A DNA stretch of 64,000 nt from the NCBI RefSeq assembly GCF_943734655.1, contig NC_071354.1, positions 77,847,838 through 77,911,837 on the forward strand, in the 5' to 3' direction. Positions 22,126 through 33,320 of the stretch are shown here, piece by piece. A model generated the notes under the pieces. The model ran no database searches and was not told the DNA's origin. It was given only the letters and a program-made list of their open reading frames with translations. How positions within the stretch are numbered: the stretch's first letter is position 1; every line of letters starts with the position of its first letter. Made by a program: the position numbers and the translations under genes. This stretch comes from Sabethes cyaneus (Eukaryota > Arthropoda > Insecta > Diptera > Culicidae).

Positions 22126-22335
22126 GATACACACGTAAATGATATAAAATTGTTTCATGGATTAAACTTCTAGAAAATTATTAATTGCAAAATTGAGGTG
22201 TCCAGATTTTGTCACGAACAAGCCTTACTTCCATAGCTACTTCACGACCGTTCCGCTGCTTCAGAAGCATAAACAGAGTTACTAATAATACCAACCTGCT
22301 GTCTGTACAAAAAAAATACTTACGTTGTCGGTACA

Positions 22336-22356
22336 TTGGGGTCAATTTGACCCCAA
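22336..22356. repeat. 21-bp palindrome (GGGGTCAA-TTGACCCC)
   Basis: It reads TTGGGGTCAA, one base, then TTGACCCCAA: perfect 10-bp arms around one central base. Its role is unknown; it may be a fragment of a dispersed repeat. Confidence 0.8.
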
Positions 22357-22570
22357 AATTCAAACTGCCATATCTCAGTCAAAACTTAAGGGATTTCCGA
22401 ATTTCAAGATGTTTTAGAAAGGTAATTTAGTGGACTAAATGATAAAATTATGAATTGCGACTTAGCATGGGGGACCTTCAATATTGGATTTTTTCAGATT
22501 TGTGACTTTTATATCACGAAGTTCTTACCACCTAGTACGATGCTTTCTTCTACAAAAATTTACGCGAACA

Positions 22571-22740
22571 CAGCCACATAGCCAGAAGGGGGGGCTAACT
22601 GTTTTATATGCATATTTTTGCGTTTAGAACTACAATACATTAAATGTATTATAATGTATTATATTTATAAGCAGTAAGATGCATATAATGTATTAGGAGC
22701 CAAGATAGGGCTCCTGGCCCCCACCCTGGCTACGTGGCTG
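22571..22740. mobile_element. hAT-type MITE, 170 bp
   Basis: The left end CAGCCACATAGCCAGAAGGG is inverted at the right end (CAGCCACGTAGCCAGGGTGG). The octamer CGCGAACA is duplicated exactly on both sides (22563-22570 and 22741-22748). The AT-rich interior has several ATAATGTATTA copies. The 8-bp duplication points to a hAT transposase. Confidence 0.9.
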
Positions 22741-23094
22741 CGCGAACACGAGATACGAGATCTTCAAAGTTACTTGTGAAAAATCGATCTTTTTTGGATG
22801 CAAACTTTTTGAGTTCTACTAGTGTAAATCGTTCTTGTTCTCGCTAAAGTTGATTATATAGACAAGATACGAAGTGAACATAGTCCGGTGGTAGATAAAA
22901 CCATGGTGAATGGTTCAGATTTCATCCACCAAGTGGTGTACGTGTGACATTTTATAAATATTGGTCGCAGTTAAACAAGTGGATGACATGCTAGTTTCGT
23001 GTCTTCGACAAGATTGGTCTCTATGATACACTGTTTAGCACAGTATTTAGCACCAGATGGCGCAAGTGTTCTTTTTGTTTTTATTTATTTATTG

Positions 23095-23486
23095 CAGGGA
23101 TGGTTCGATCACTTTGACTCAATTTTGATTCATTTGGCAGTACCGTCTCAGCCGAGCCAAATATGACAGTATTATATACGGAACATTTGTAGAACTAGTT
23201 TTAATCTACCATTTTTGTGAACAAAGTTTTGATGTATCTTTTGTAGTTACGGCGATACAATGCTAGTAACTCATCAGTGACTAAATGAACGTTCATTTAG
23301 TCACTAACAAGATACTAGTATTATAGCGCCGTAACTACAAAAGATACAGCAAAACTTCATTCAGCAAAATTATAGATAATAACCTGTTCTACAAATGTCC
23401 CATACATAATTTTGTCATATTTGGCCCCGTTAAGACAGTACTGTCAAATGAATCAAACTTGAGTCAAAGTGATCGAATCATCCCTG
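23095..23486. mobile_element. hAT-type foldback MITE, 392 bp
   Basis: The ends CAGGGATGGTTCGATCACTT and the inverse CAGGGATGATTCGATCACTT are flanked by an exact 8-bp duplication, ATTTATTG (23087-23094 and 23487-23494). Homology between the arms continues almost to the centre, a GAACGTTC palindrome near 23291, so the whole element can fold into one long hairpin. Confidence 0.93.
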
Positions 23487-23669
23487 ATTTATTGTGTATG
23501 TACATATTGTTTCGACAAGAAGTCGTCGTTGTCAACACGAATTCTCAAAATAAAACTAGTAACAATTATTCGCAATTCTATATAGCCAAGAAATATACCG
23601 ATTCTGTCAGGATGTAAGTTAAAACGCTCCGTAAAAATTGAACATAGTGCCGGAAGAAAGTGAATACAT

Positions 23670-24015
23670 CAGTAGCGACACCTGGCGACTGAATTTTGCT
23701 CCAAAGTTTTCAGAATTGAGTGGTCTCGACTATTTGAACAATTATGCCGTAGATAAAAAATCTTACATCTAGTCAGTATTCTAAGCTGCAATGAAAAAAT
23801 AAAAGCAAATGGATGCCACCTAGCGATCAAATTCTAAACCACACTGTTAGCCATAGGTTTTATCTGTCACAAGACCATGTTTACTACAAATCTTCTCTAT
23901 CTGTCCAATTTTTCCGCGAGCAAGAACGATTTACACTAGTAGAATTCAAAAAAATTAAGACTAAAAAAGTTGATTATTCTCGCATTAACGCCACCTAGCG
24001 AACAAATCCTGTAAA
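23670..24015 (+). repeat. Dispersed repeat with CCACCTAGCGA-AAATTC motif, three spaced copies
   Basis: Near 23679, 23816 and 23991 the sequence reads CACCTGGCGACTGAATT, CACCTAGCGATCAAATTC and CACCTAGCGAACAAATCC. The spacing is roughly 137 and 175 bp, and each copy is preceded by related AT-rich text. This suggests degenerate tandem units. Confidence 0.55.
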
Positions 24016-24022
24016 ATGCCAC

Positions 24023-24275
24023 ACCCAGCTAGCATTCTCATATGTATATCAAAGATGAAAATCAGCATTACGTACAGACATACATGCTAATAAATCGTAT
24101 TTGATGCGCAAAATTGGCATATCCGTACTATTTTGGAGGCGATATACGTGATTAAGAATAATTTTGAGCGTTACGACTATATAAGTATTTATATACGATA
24201 ATATACGTTTGAGCGCAACTCGCTTCGTAATGCTATACGATTTTCTGCTGAAAATCGTATGTATGTCAGTTAGGC
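24023..24275 (-). mobile_element. Partial copy of the MITE-like repeat also at 58069-58675
   Basis: Reading on -, this segment aligns over about 250 bp with 58413-58675. Shared text includes ATACGATTTATTAGCATGTAT, CATATCCGTACTATTTT and CGTATATCGCC. It begins at CCCAGCTAGCATT, the same terminal sequence as the 58-kb copy, and is truncated at the other end. The 87-codon frame through it is a shadow of the repeat. Confidence 0.75.
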
Positions 24276-24545
24276 TTATACAAATTTGAAAAAAAGTTAA
24301 TGTCTTGGGCACAAAATATTGTTGAAGGGGGGGGGGGGGTGGTCCAGAGAAAAATAATTATATCATACCTTCAATAACTAAACAAATAAAAAGAAACCAG
24401 CGTTTATTTATCCATATTATTAAAAATTTAATACAAAAATTTTGTACAGTATTTAAATTTCAGTTCAAACCAAACTAAACTTCATAATTTTTCGACCCAA
24501 GCACACAAAGTAAGCATCCTGGTGGGGTTCGACTTAGATTGAGAT

Positions 24546-24588
24546 AGGGGCCTCGAAAACATTCCAAAATTTTAGTTTTCACCCGTTA
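24546..24588 (-). mobile_element. Solo terminal inverted repeat of the 7.7-kb mariner family
   Basis: Reading on -, TAACGGGTGAAAACTAAAAT, then TTTGGAAT and GAGGCCCCT, matches the left end and inner flank of the 7699-8739 element with few differences. The partner end is not identifiable, so this is a remnant or a heavily deleted copy. Confidence 0.7.
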
Positions 24589-24739
24589 TAAGTTTGGATT
24601 CTATGAGAAGTGAGTCAAATTAAAATACAGAGTACTATTTTCGGAAACTTAATTTTCAAACTGTACATCAACAGGTGAGTTGCTATATAGCTTAAGCCAT
24701 TGAACGGAGCCACGAATGGATGGAGGTTCCATCAATGTA

Positions 24740-26700
24740 ATAGCGCTTCCCTCTAATTTCGCACAGATTTCTTCCCGACCCGGGTCGGGTCATGTTGTTT
24801 TGTATCAATCAATCTTTCTTTATCAAACGGGCCAAATCATACCCCTAGAGTGCTGATAGCATTCCATTACTCATTTCGATTTTTTCGCTTGTTTCCCTAT
24901 CAACTGGCACAAATACAGTATGTTCGACAGACCACGTCGTCGTCGTCATCGTCGTTGCCGGATGGCCACCACGAACACGATCCCTTGCCTCGCCCGTTCT
25001 CGGAGTCGCGAATCTCGCCCCATTGATTCTGCAACCTCCGTTCGGGTTGAGATTTAACTTGCAGGTCCCCGCGGGAAATTGCACAACTTGTTACTGTCAA
25101 AATTTCTGACAGCTGCTCAATGGTAGCGTATAACCTTTCGCGCCTTTCTGCCAATAATCGGCCTCCACCACATGGGGTCTAATATATTTCAGCACTTCAT
25201 AAGATGTTTGTTTTATCACTGCTTTGTACCTACAACAACGCACACCGGAGTGCGGCTCAGCACGGTAATAGCTGACGAAGTAAGTGACCCACGGCGGCCA
25301 GCGAGTGGGAGCCCGCTCGAATCCGAAAGGAACAAAAGAAAAGAAAAGAAAAACGAAAACCTTCGCATTCGGCCGTGTGATGATAAAACATTAATAAAAA
25401 GTGAGATTTTAAAGGCATCCCAAAACAAATAACGGATGACCAGTCGAACGGGACATGATCGAAGAAAAAAATATAGCCGGACAGGAGTGGAAAGAGTTGT
25501 TACGAGTCGTAACTTACGACACAGATACACGAGCCGATTTTTCGAAAGGCTGACAGGTTGTGTAGGGAAAATAAAACAAGTACTGTACGGCGCGGTAAAG
25601 TGCAAAAAAGTACATTCGTTTAAACTATCCTTCACGAAGGTATCATTTTTCACTTAAAAACTACTGTACTCAATTCGCTTGATCAGACAATTGTCTATTT
25701 TAACATTGCAAAATGTTCCCAACGTTGAAAATGATACAAACGTTGATTTTGTTAAAATAAGATGTCAACTGTTAGGGGCCGCTCTGAGAACCTTCTCGAT
25801 CGGAACTGGATCGATAAATCTTGCCGGGCAATCCGGACCTCTTTCTCAGCCAAGCGTGCCTCTATAAATTTCACCCTTCTTCCGTTTGATGAAGTATAAA
25901 CGATGTTGCTTCAGGTTTGTTTACACACATTTTCTGAAAACGTCACCGCGAAGAACCGCGCACGTGGAAACAAAGTGCACACCAAATCCTACGAAGGTTG
26001 AAATTCGGTCGTGAGTAGTCCTTCCCTCCTCTAAACGGACACGTTGCACATATTCTCAACGAAAAGCCCGCGATAATAATGCTCATAAATCTTGTTTAAA
26101 GTAAATTAATGTTGAATTATATGCTCTTTATTTTATTTATTCACCATCGCAAAGCTGCGCCGTGGCGCAGCATTGGTTAGTGCATGGACTACAGGTTAAA
26201 TGCTCCAATTGTCTTACACTTTAAACACTATGGGAAGAAGCTGAAGTTCGAAGTTGCGAGTCGACAAGAGGAAGAGCTCGAAACGACTCTCGACTCTGCC
26301 CGGCACAACGAAGCTCTCACGCAGGCTTACGCATTAGCGTGACAACCGAGCCGCGTGATGCGTCCACGCGCTCCTGCGATCGTAATAATTTATCGATCGG
26401 ATCGGTGTAAATTACATCATTATCCAGGGGCGCCGTGCCGCCGCCGGTCCGGTGTGATCGTGTGAACTATTAATGGGATCTCTAGCCTGTGCTAGGGCAG
26501 GAAAGTTGTGATCACACAAAACTCCGCTATAATTCATTGATCCTACACCCGCACCGTAAAGCAAGAGGGCAAGGTGACAATCCGATGGAGGGTTGGGAAA
26601 TGTATTAAAAACGATTGGTTTATTGCATGTTACCGCGCTCAAAGACTTGATAACCGCCTACAATCGTTGGATGTTCGAAAATTCATGCGACTGTTTTGAA
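24740..26700. other. GC-richer, apparently single-copy block; no supported gene
   Basis: Balanced composition and absence of transposon hallmarks resemble the 4.2-6.7 and 16.0-19.1 kb blocks. Short frames exist: 24900-25154 on -, with a run of Asp from CGTCGTCGTCATCGTCG; and 25216-25653 on -, 145 codons, hydrophobic in its second half. None is recognisable. A tRNA-like stretch at 26165-26200 (GGCGCAGCATTGGTTAGTG) has no proper B box or closing stem. Confidence 0.35.
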
Positions 26701-27047
26701 AGCATTGAATAGACTTATCGTCACATCAACTAATGATCGGATTGGAATGGATTAAGCTGTTTCAACTAATAGACACAGTTTCATCTTAAAAGGTATGAGT
26801 GCATACTGCTAGAGGTTTACTTACTTGTTTTTAAGGGACTTCGTAAGCGCAAGGTTACAGAGTCCAAATCAAGGCCATTCTATGGTCAATTCTCTTCCTC
26901 TTATTTACCATTCATGCTACCTTCAAAGGCGTAAAAGCGATCACTTCGATTCTTCCATTTGGACGACTTTTCAATTCGGAAGTTTAATACCGGAATAACA
27001 TCGACTGTGTACTTCGCTTTCCGGAACCCGAACTGTATAGATCGTGT

Positions 27048-28110
27048 TCACCTGCCATGTAATTCGTCAGTTTGTGCAGGATGATGTTCTCCAACGGCAC
27101 TCCACGTGGCCTCTTCTCGACACATTTCGGCGATAATATTCTCCGCGTTAAGAGTGTGCTCGCTCAGTACTACATTGAAGCTAGTGCTTTCGAACACTTC
27201 ATGCGCTGACGTGTCATTCACATTTCTATAGAAAGCCGATCTTGCGCATCCGAACCAAGTAGATACAGACAGAATCTGGGTCAGGTGAAGGTTACCTTCC
27301 CTACGTTTTCTGTTCACCCATACCGATAGATTAGCCTGTAAGTCCATCTACCGTTCACAGACGTGTTGCCACTTGACCATTGACTTCATTCGCAAGCATT
27401 TATATTCCTCTGATTTTCTTTGGTCTGTATCACTCGTTGTCTTCTTCCAGCGTAATACTAATAGGAATCATACTGGCAATAACGCATACTTCCTTCGACG
27501 AAATTGTCCTAAATGCACTCGAAACAAAGTCTGAACGTACGTTCCAACTTCGCTTGGTTCCGCTTGGTGTAACGCTGTATTCCAAACCAGTCCACCGTAC
27601 CTTAGTATCGATGATGATCCACTGGCCACAAATGCCAGCTAGTGTTTCTAGGCTGGAACTGTTTGGCATTATCTAGTGCATTAAATATCTTGCCACCTTT
27701 TCAGTTTACGTGGCTATTGAAGCTCAACCTAATTATTTCACCATGCGCTACGAGTACGGAGGTACGCATGATTTGTACCTGCTGTACTGCTTTACAGCTA
27801 CTAATCATCAGTATTTCCGTCTTCTGGTGGGCCAGTTGAAGTTTTGCTCAATGCATTCAGTTTCGAATCGTGTCTATGGCGTTGGTTGCCAGGTTTTCCA
27901 CCACTTCCAGCGACTACATCGTTCGCAAAGTCAACAATCTCAAAACCTACAAACAACTTCAGTGTCAATACATCGTTGCACGTCCCATTCCAAAGCATTG
28001 AACTAATGATAAAGCCTTGAAGAGCACCCGCCTTGATCTTGATGGATTCTTGTCCGACTGATGTCTTATAAAGCATCACCTGATTCTGGAGATAGCTCTT
28101 CAAAACTGTA
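27048..28110 (-). pseudogene. R1-type LINE reverse transcriptase relic
   Basis: Reading on -, frames in succession carry an R1-like fingers/palm segment (SYLQNQVMLYKT, GALQGFIISSMLWN and FANDV where FADDV is expected, 28103-27801). The C-terminal AFRTISSKEVCVIASMIPISI follows (27669-27430), then the region EEMCRE-ATWSAV (27347-27048). It belongs to the R1 group but is more diverged from the copies at 1-2900 and 56211-57612 than they are from each other. An Asn replaces the first catalytic Asp of the FADD box. Many stops and shifts mark it as old. Confidence 0.78.
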
Positions 28111-28449
28111 CAGCTAGTCGGGGACCCGCGTACTGTGCGGCGCTGTGGCCAGTTCCACGCCTGTTGAAATGTTTTATATTCGGCCTGTACTCATGAACTC
28201 TAGGTCGTAAAAGTGCCATGCTAACCTATATTTTGTCGGATCGCTGGATGGTTACTGAAGATATATCCTTCGCAATCTTTCCAATTTATTTATGTTTACC
28301 ATCAGTGACAGACTGGAAAAGGTGCCATCGACAATGAATTCTTAACCATTTTTGCGAAACCCGGTCTACATTTTGGTCTGCATATTTGAAGATATTTACC
28401 CCCCTTCCCACTCCTTTTAACACCCCACTCTTCCTATCAATTAACCCCT

Positions 28450-29560
28450 TGTACATTTGTATACGGTCCGAACACGGAAAAAATGTAACTCCTCTGATTT
28501 ATTGGGATTTCCTTCCTTGTTAGAAACAGCTCCTCTAGCTAAGCTTGGTGGAAAACGGTTCAGGCGTTCTCGAGTTATGGTGGAACATACATATTCACGT
28601 TTATTCTATATACATAAAAGCGAGCGCGAGTATGTTTGTATGTATGTTTCACCATAACTCCAGAGCACCTTGACCGATCTCCACCAAACTTGGCACACAT
28701 ATTCCTTGATATAAGGGAATCAGCACTGGAGGGTTGATAAGATGGGGGTTTGCAGGGGTGAGGCCATAACTCCGAAATGCCTGGACGGTTCTTCACCAAA
28801 TTTGCCATACATGTTCCTTGACCTAGGAGAATCAGAACTTAGGGGGTTGACAAAAGAGGGGGGTCATTACAGGAAAGGAGGGGGGGGGCAAATGTTCCTT
28901 GAGATTAGGGAATTAGCACTGGGAAGTTGACAAAAGGGGGAAATCCACAACAAGGTGGGGAGAGATCTAAACAAGTAAAAGGGATTGCGTTTCTCTTGCA
29001 TTTAAACCGATTGCAGTTGTGCAACTGACATTGAGAAAAGAGGGGGGTTCCACTGAGGAGGAATGTATGGTAAATAAACCTTTGTTTCGTTTCCATTCTA
29101 GCGTTTTTCATCGCATAATTAGCTACTTGACAGAAGGGGAAGCTGACTGGGAAGAAACCGACATGTAGGGGGACAAATAACGTGAGTATGAATATATGTT
29201 CCGGCATAGCTCCGGAACGTCTGAAATGTTCTTCATCAACCGTCGTGTGTTAAACACATGTTTTTTTATATGATTTTTTTATGCCGGGAGGTTGACAAAA
29301 GAGAGAGATGGTCTCTTACAAGGGGAGAGAAAGGTTCAAATGGGTAAAGGGGTGCGTTTCTCTTGCATTTGGAACGATGGCAGTTGTACAAGTTGTTTTA
29401 TTTCTGAAAGCGGGAATAGGGTGGCCATTAAAAAGGGGGAGGTTCAAAAACGTAAAGAAGGCTTTGTGTCGATTTATAGGGATTACCGAGAAGAAGATAG
29501 ATTTACAAGTGGTTGGGAGACAACATAAAGGAACTGACAAAGGGAGTAGACATATTTAAA
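28450..29560 (+). repeat. Degenerate G-rich tandem array with a roughly 367-bp higher-order period
   Basis: It opens with ATAAAAGCGAGCGCGAGTAT, then GTTTGTATGTATGTTTC, followed by recurring CATAACTCC-GAA, TTCCTTGA-TAGGGAAT, CAGCACTGG-AGTTGACAAAAG and G-run motifs. A longer unit repeats as well: TGCGTTTCTCTTGCATTT occurs at 28986 and 29353, both followed by related text. Frames crossing it are not credible genes. Confidence 0.8.
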
Positions 29561-29741
29561 TGAAAAAAAAAGGGTTTTGTTTCTTGCATTATGAGAGTTT
29601 TCGTTACAAAAACAAATGTACAAGCGACTGAGTGACAAAAGGACCCCGAGTGAGATCGGGTAATCAGCTGGTATTACCATAAAACTAGTTAACTGTGCGG
29701 CTGGAAGTGTTTCTGCGAGAAGTCGTAGCAATACAATGGAA

Positions 29742-29932
29742 TAGCAAAGCAAAGCCTAGGTGCTACATCCGTTATCGAAACGTGACCTTTTGTTTTTACA
29801 CGACAACTTCGCAGCCAGCTATCAGAGTGCAGGACAATTACCGAGCCAACTGACTGACTCTAACAGCCTCTTCCCGCCGAGATTCGAACATACGACGACT
29901 GGCTTATTAGGTTAGCATCATATCTCGAGATC
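29742..29932 (-). mobile_element. Feilai-like tRNA-derived SINE
   Basis: Read on -, the element has a tRNA-like head with the B-box-type TATGTTCGAATCTCGGCG and a body containing GAGGCTGTTAGAGTCAG. It ends in an AGGCTTTGCTTTGCT tail. It matches the SINE at 58189-58400 along its length. Resemblance to Feilai of Aedes is from family knowledge. Head position and tail orientation show transcription on -. Confidence 0.82.
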
Positions 29933-30300
29933 CCAAATAAAGTTTTATTACGTTCCTATAGTGGTTTTTATGACCAATTTCATAAAACCACTAATAAAAC
30001 TATGAGCTCCACCAGAACTTTCTGATATACAGCTTTCTGACTAAGTGGCCCACTCCTCAGATTGTTTTTATAACCCCTACAAGAATCAGATCCCTACTAA
30101 CACAGTTGTTACAAACCAGTTGTAGCAACCGATGTCTGACTGATTTCAATAATAAATAAGTTACTGCAACAAGAAGCGCCAACACTGTGGTGCTTGGGAT
30201 TGTAAGCTCAAGTAGTTGTATCACAATCTGCTGAAAGCAGCAATAAAACCGATTAAGTTTTCGCTGCTTGACAGCTCCCACCATTTATATTTATATAAGA
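29933..30300. other. AT-rich DNA, possible unresolved short repeat
   Basis: It begins CCCAAATAAAGTTTTATTACG directly at the SINE head. It contains the inverted pair GGTTTTTATGACCAA / CATAAAACCAC near 29960-29995. A related GCAGCAATAAAACC (30235) and GAGCGTAATAAAACCAC (34139) hint at a dispersed repeat. No ends could be defined. Confidence 0.35.
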
Positions 30301-30419
30301 GGCTTGTCTGTAGCCAAAACCAGGTCTCTGACGGGACGTCATAAGAGGCTTAATGGTAATTCAAAACAGGCCCCTGACAGGATGTCATGTTTTCATAGTA
30401 ATGTTCTATTCTCAGTCAC

Positions 30420-31170
30420 CTCACTGGTCGACTGCTGGACTGCTCGATTGCTCAACCGGTTGACTAGACTGCTCGATTGGACTGGTCGATTACACTGCTC
30501 CATTTGATTGCTCGACTCAACTACTTGATTGGACAGATCGACTTGACTGCTTGACTGAACCACGCGAAGCTCGCTTCGACTGCTTGACACATTTGTTCGA
30601 CTTACTACTCGACCCGACTGCTTGACTCAACTGCACGATTGAACTGCTCGACTGCACTGTTCGATTCGACTGCTTGACTGGATAGCTTAATTTCACTGCT
30701 CGACTCAACTGTTCGATTTAAACACTCGACCTGACTGCTCAAATCAACGGCTAGACTTAGCTGTTCGATTCGACTGCTTGCTATAACTGTCAAACTGGGT
30801 TAGTCGACTCAACTGCTCGACTAAAATACTCGACTTAACTGCTCAACTCAACTACTCGATTGGATTATTCGAATCGGCTGCTCGACTCAACTGCTGTACT
30901 CGATTGCTCGATTCAACTGCTTGACTAGACTACTCGATTCAACTGCTCGACTGGACAACTCGACTCAACTGCTCGATTAAACTGTTTGACCGGACTGCTG
31001 GATTAAAATGCACGACTTGATTGCTCGATTCAACTGCTCGACTTAGTCGCTCGATTCGTCTGCTCGACCGAGCTGCTCGGCTGGACTGCTTGACTGAACA
31101 GCTTGATTCAACTGCTCGACTAGACTGCCCGATTTGACTGCTCGACTCGACTGCTCTATCCAACTGTTCG
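30420..31170 (+). repeat. Minisatellite with 12-13 bp CTCGACT-AACTG units
   Basis: About 750 bp of imperfect units such as GACTGCTCGACTCAACTG and TGCTCGATTCAACTGC run without long interruption. On - the translation is Ser/Val/Gln-rich (QSSRAVESSS-like), so the four - frames here are artefacts of the repeat. Confidence 0.93.
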
Positions 31171-31199
31171 AGCGCTAGCTAATGGGATGTATTCGCAGT

Positions 31200-32160
31200 T
31201 TTCTGAACAGACTTTTATATTTTTCGGATCGTAATATTCGGGCTCAACTAGTAACTTAATAAAGCTTTTCGCTTCGATATAACAGTTCGCCAGCTTTGTC
31301 AAAAATACGTCCGTGAACGGAAAAGTTAAAGTTTTACTGTAAGATCATTCTGATCGATTGGGTTTTTAGCGACCATAATAAAATATCACATAGAATAATG
31401 ATAAAATTTTGAGCAATCTTAGTTCGTTTGCAGCATAAGCGCATTAAATTTTATCATGCATATTGATATGATTGGTGGATAAAATCAACACGTCATCGAA
31501 TTTTTGCAAATTTCAAAAACTGGTTGTTTTATCAAAATAAGGCCATTACAAATATTTTATAAAGTTTTTGTCTTTTCGGTGTTTGGCAACTGAGGGGGAA
31601 GGTGGGGAGGTTGAAAAAAAAACAGAGATTTTTTTTATTCTACTAAAAAAATGCGTTTTAAGTATTTTTACCATAAGTTTAAATGTGAAAACCAAATCTA
31701 TTCTAGCTTTTCATATAGACGCTATAATTTTCTTTACAAAAACCTACGAAAAGAAAGACAAAAATGAAAGGAAAGTTTTTTGCCGATTTTCAGAAATTCA
31801 GTTGTTTGAATTTCCATTTCTGTTTCGTATTAGAAGCGTTAACTGCACTCGTACACTCATTTTTCGAGTTTTTTTTAAGCTGTAGAGCCCACAGACAATT
31901 GATTTTATAAATTTCCAAGGGTTGGGAGGGGTGACAAAAACTTTAAAAATAATTTGCAATAGCCTAAATATATTCAGTTAGTCAATCTCAATTTCTAGCA
32001 AAATCATTTTAGTTGCGTCCTGTGACAGGAAAACCGACTTACATTAAGTTTCTTTCTGCAAAACACTTTGCTTTGATGAATTTTTGTTGGCGAGCTAAAA
32101 CAAAATACTAAAATATGGCATAAAAAATGATTTTAGTGCTGAACTTTAGTAGGGGAGTGT
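31200..32160. other. AT-rich DNA containing a dispersed repeat
   Basis: The stretch near 31541-31572 (GGCCATTACAAATATTTTAT, then AAAGTTTTTGTC) is shared with 51917-51950. It therefore holds part of an interspersed repeat. The 105-codon + frame 31568-31885 is AT-driven and not recognised. Confidence 0.45.
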
Positions 32161-32165
32161 CGTCG

Positions 32166-33056
32166 TGGTTGGGCCACGTTTTGGAATTCGACCTTAACTT
32201 TCATTTCAAAAGGAATTTTGGAAATCTAAATACATCGTTGCAAAGGTCTAAGAGTAAGGTATATGTTCCGGAAAGTTTTGAACTGATTGCACGAAAAATA
32301 AAAAGTTATAGGCATTTACGTGAAGACAAAAAATAATGTCATAGTCGGGCCATGTTGTACAGGTTGGGCCACCGCAGAAAATCTAAGACATACGAATTGA
32401 AATTCTATATAGAGACATGAAAAGAATGAATTCCGTGAACAACGGCTCATATAGGTACAAATAGCCTATTTTTAATTGCATTTTAGCGAAATTTTGGCCA
32501 TCTTGTAAAATCAATATTGCTACAATCGTCTTTTCCGAAGTGTACAACTACAATGAAAAATACAATATAAATCTAGGTTGTTATCGTATTAATTTTGCTT
32601 TATTTCATCACATTTTACGTGACTGACATTCTCTAGCGATTATTGCGTTTCTGCGCTTAAAATTATGGTGTCGCAACCATGACTACTCATGTGGCCCGAC
32701 CTTTACAAATAGCGCTTTTCTAGTATTTCACCTTAGCCTTCCCAAACACCTTACTGGAGAGGATTTTCCTATAGTATTCGTGTGCAGCACAACACACTTC
32801 ATACATTTTCAAAATTCATCTTGATAATTGCATTTCATGAATCATTTCTTGGAAAAAAGTTCATTGCGCCTGGAAAACTTTTTTTGTAAGATTTAGTCAC
32901 TGACTTCAGTACGGGTGTTTTGAATACACGATTGAAACTCACAATATTGTGAAAAGTTAGCCATCACAGTAAGAAGTTTTACAATGGTTGTATTATAGAT
33001 ATCATGAGTTACTAAAACTTAAAATCGTGATGGCCCGACCATAACAGTGGCCCGAC
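32166..33056. repeat. Inverted set of GTYGGGCCAY motifs
   Basis: On + the decamer GTYGGGCCAY appears at 32168-32177, 32344-32353 and 32363-32372. Its inverse, RTGGCCCRAC, appears at 32691-32700, about 33030-33039 and 33047-33056. Outer copies extend into TCGTCG-TGG and CCCGACGATAACG, so the pair may be terminal repeats of an AT-rich element of about 0.9 kb. No target duplication was found. Confidence 0.55.
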
Positions 33057-33121
33057 GATAACGAAAAAAACTGTTACTGTTTTAATAGCTCTATAAAACT
33101 AACAAATGACTAGGTAATTTT

Positions 33122-33320
33122 GAGGTACAATGCTGGTCTAACAAGCCAGTCGTCATTTGCTCGAATATTGGTTGTGCTGTGCGATGCTGCTAGATAGAAT
33201 CAGTAGGATTGTTGCACTAGCCCCATAATTGTCGTGTACTCTAACATTCGGCTGCGAAATCTGTCGATAAAGAAGGGTCAAGTCTTAGAAAGACGTTTAA
33301 GTCCAAGGCTTTGTTTTACT
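33122..33320 (+). mobile_element. Feilai-like SINE, degenerate
   Basis: On + the order is TGGTCTAACAAGCCAGTCGTC (head), a decayed B box (TTGCTCGAATATTGG), TAGAATCAGTAGGATTGTTG, GCGAAATCTGT and CCAAGGCTTTGTTTTACTT (tail). The tRNA-like boxes are mutated. Confidence 0.72.

Larger units (their letters stand above)
19911..22225 (+). mobile_element. mariner-family (D37E) DNA transposon, 2.3 kb, with an internal tandem array
   Basis: The left end GGCTTGTTCGCGACAAAATT (19911) and the inverse of the right end, AGGCTTGTTCGTGACAAAAT (ending 22225), are diverged terminal inverted repeats. Both continue into GGACACC and are flanked by TA. Inside are a broken D37E transposase (20049-21057) and a roughly 950-bp tandem array (21180-22125) that is not part of a normal mariner. 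The copy is old: ends and coding region carry many substitutions. Confidence 0.85.

Noticed and set aside
26165..26215. tRNA-like GGCGCAGCATTGGTTAGTG
   Set aside because: It resembles an A box, but the expected B box and pairing stems are absent.
30393..31163. Ser/Val/Gln-rich small frames on -
   Set aside because: Translation of the CTCGACT minisatellite.
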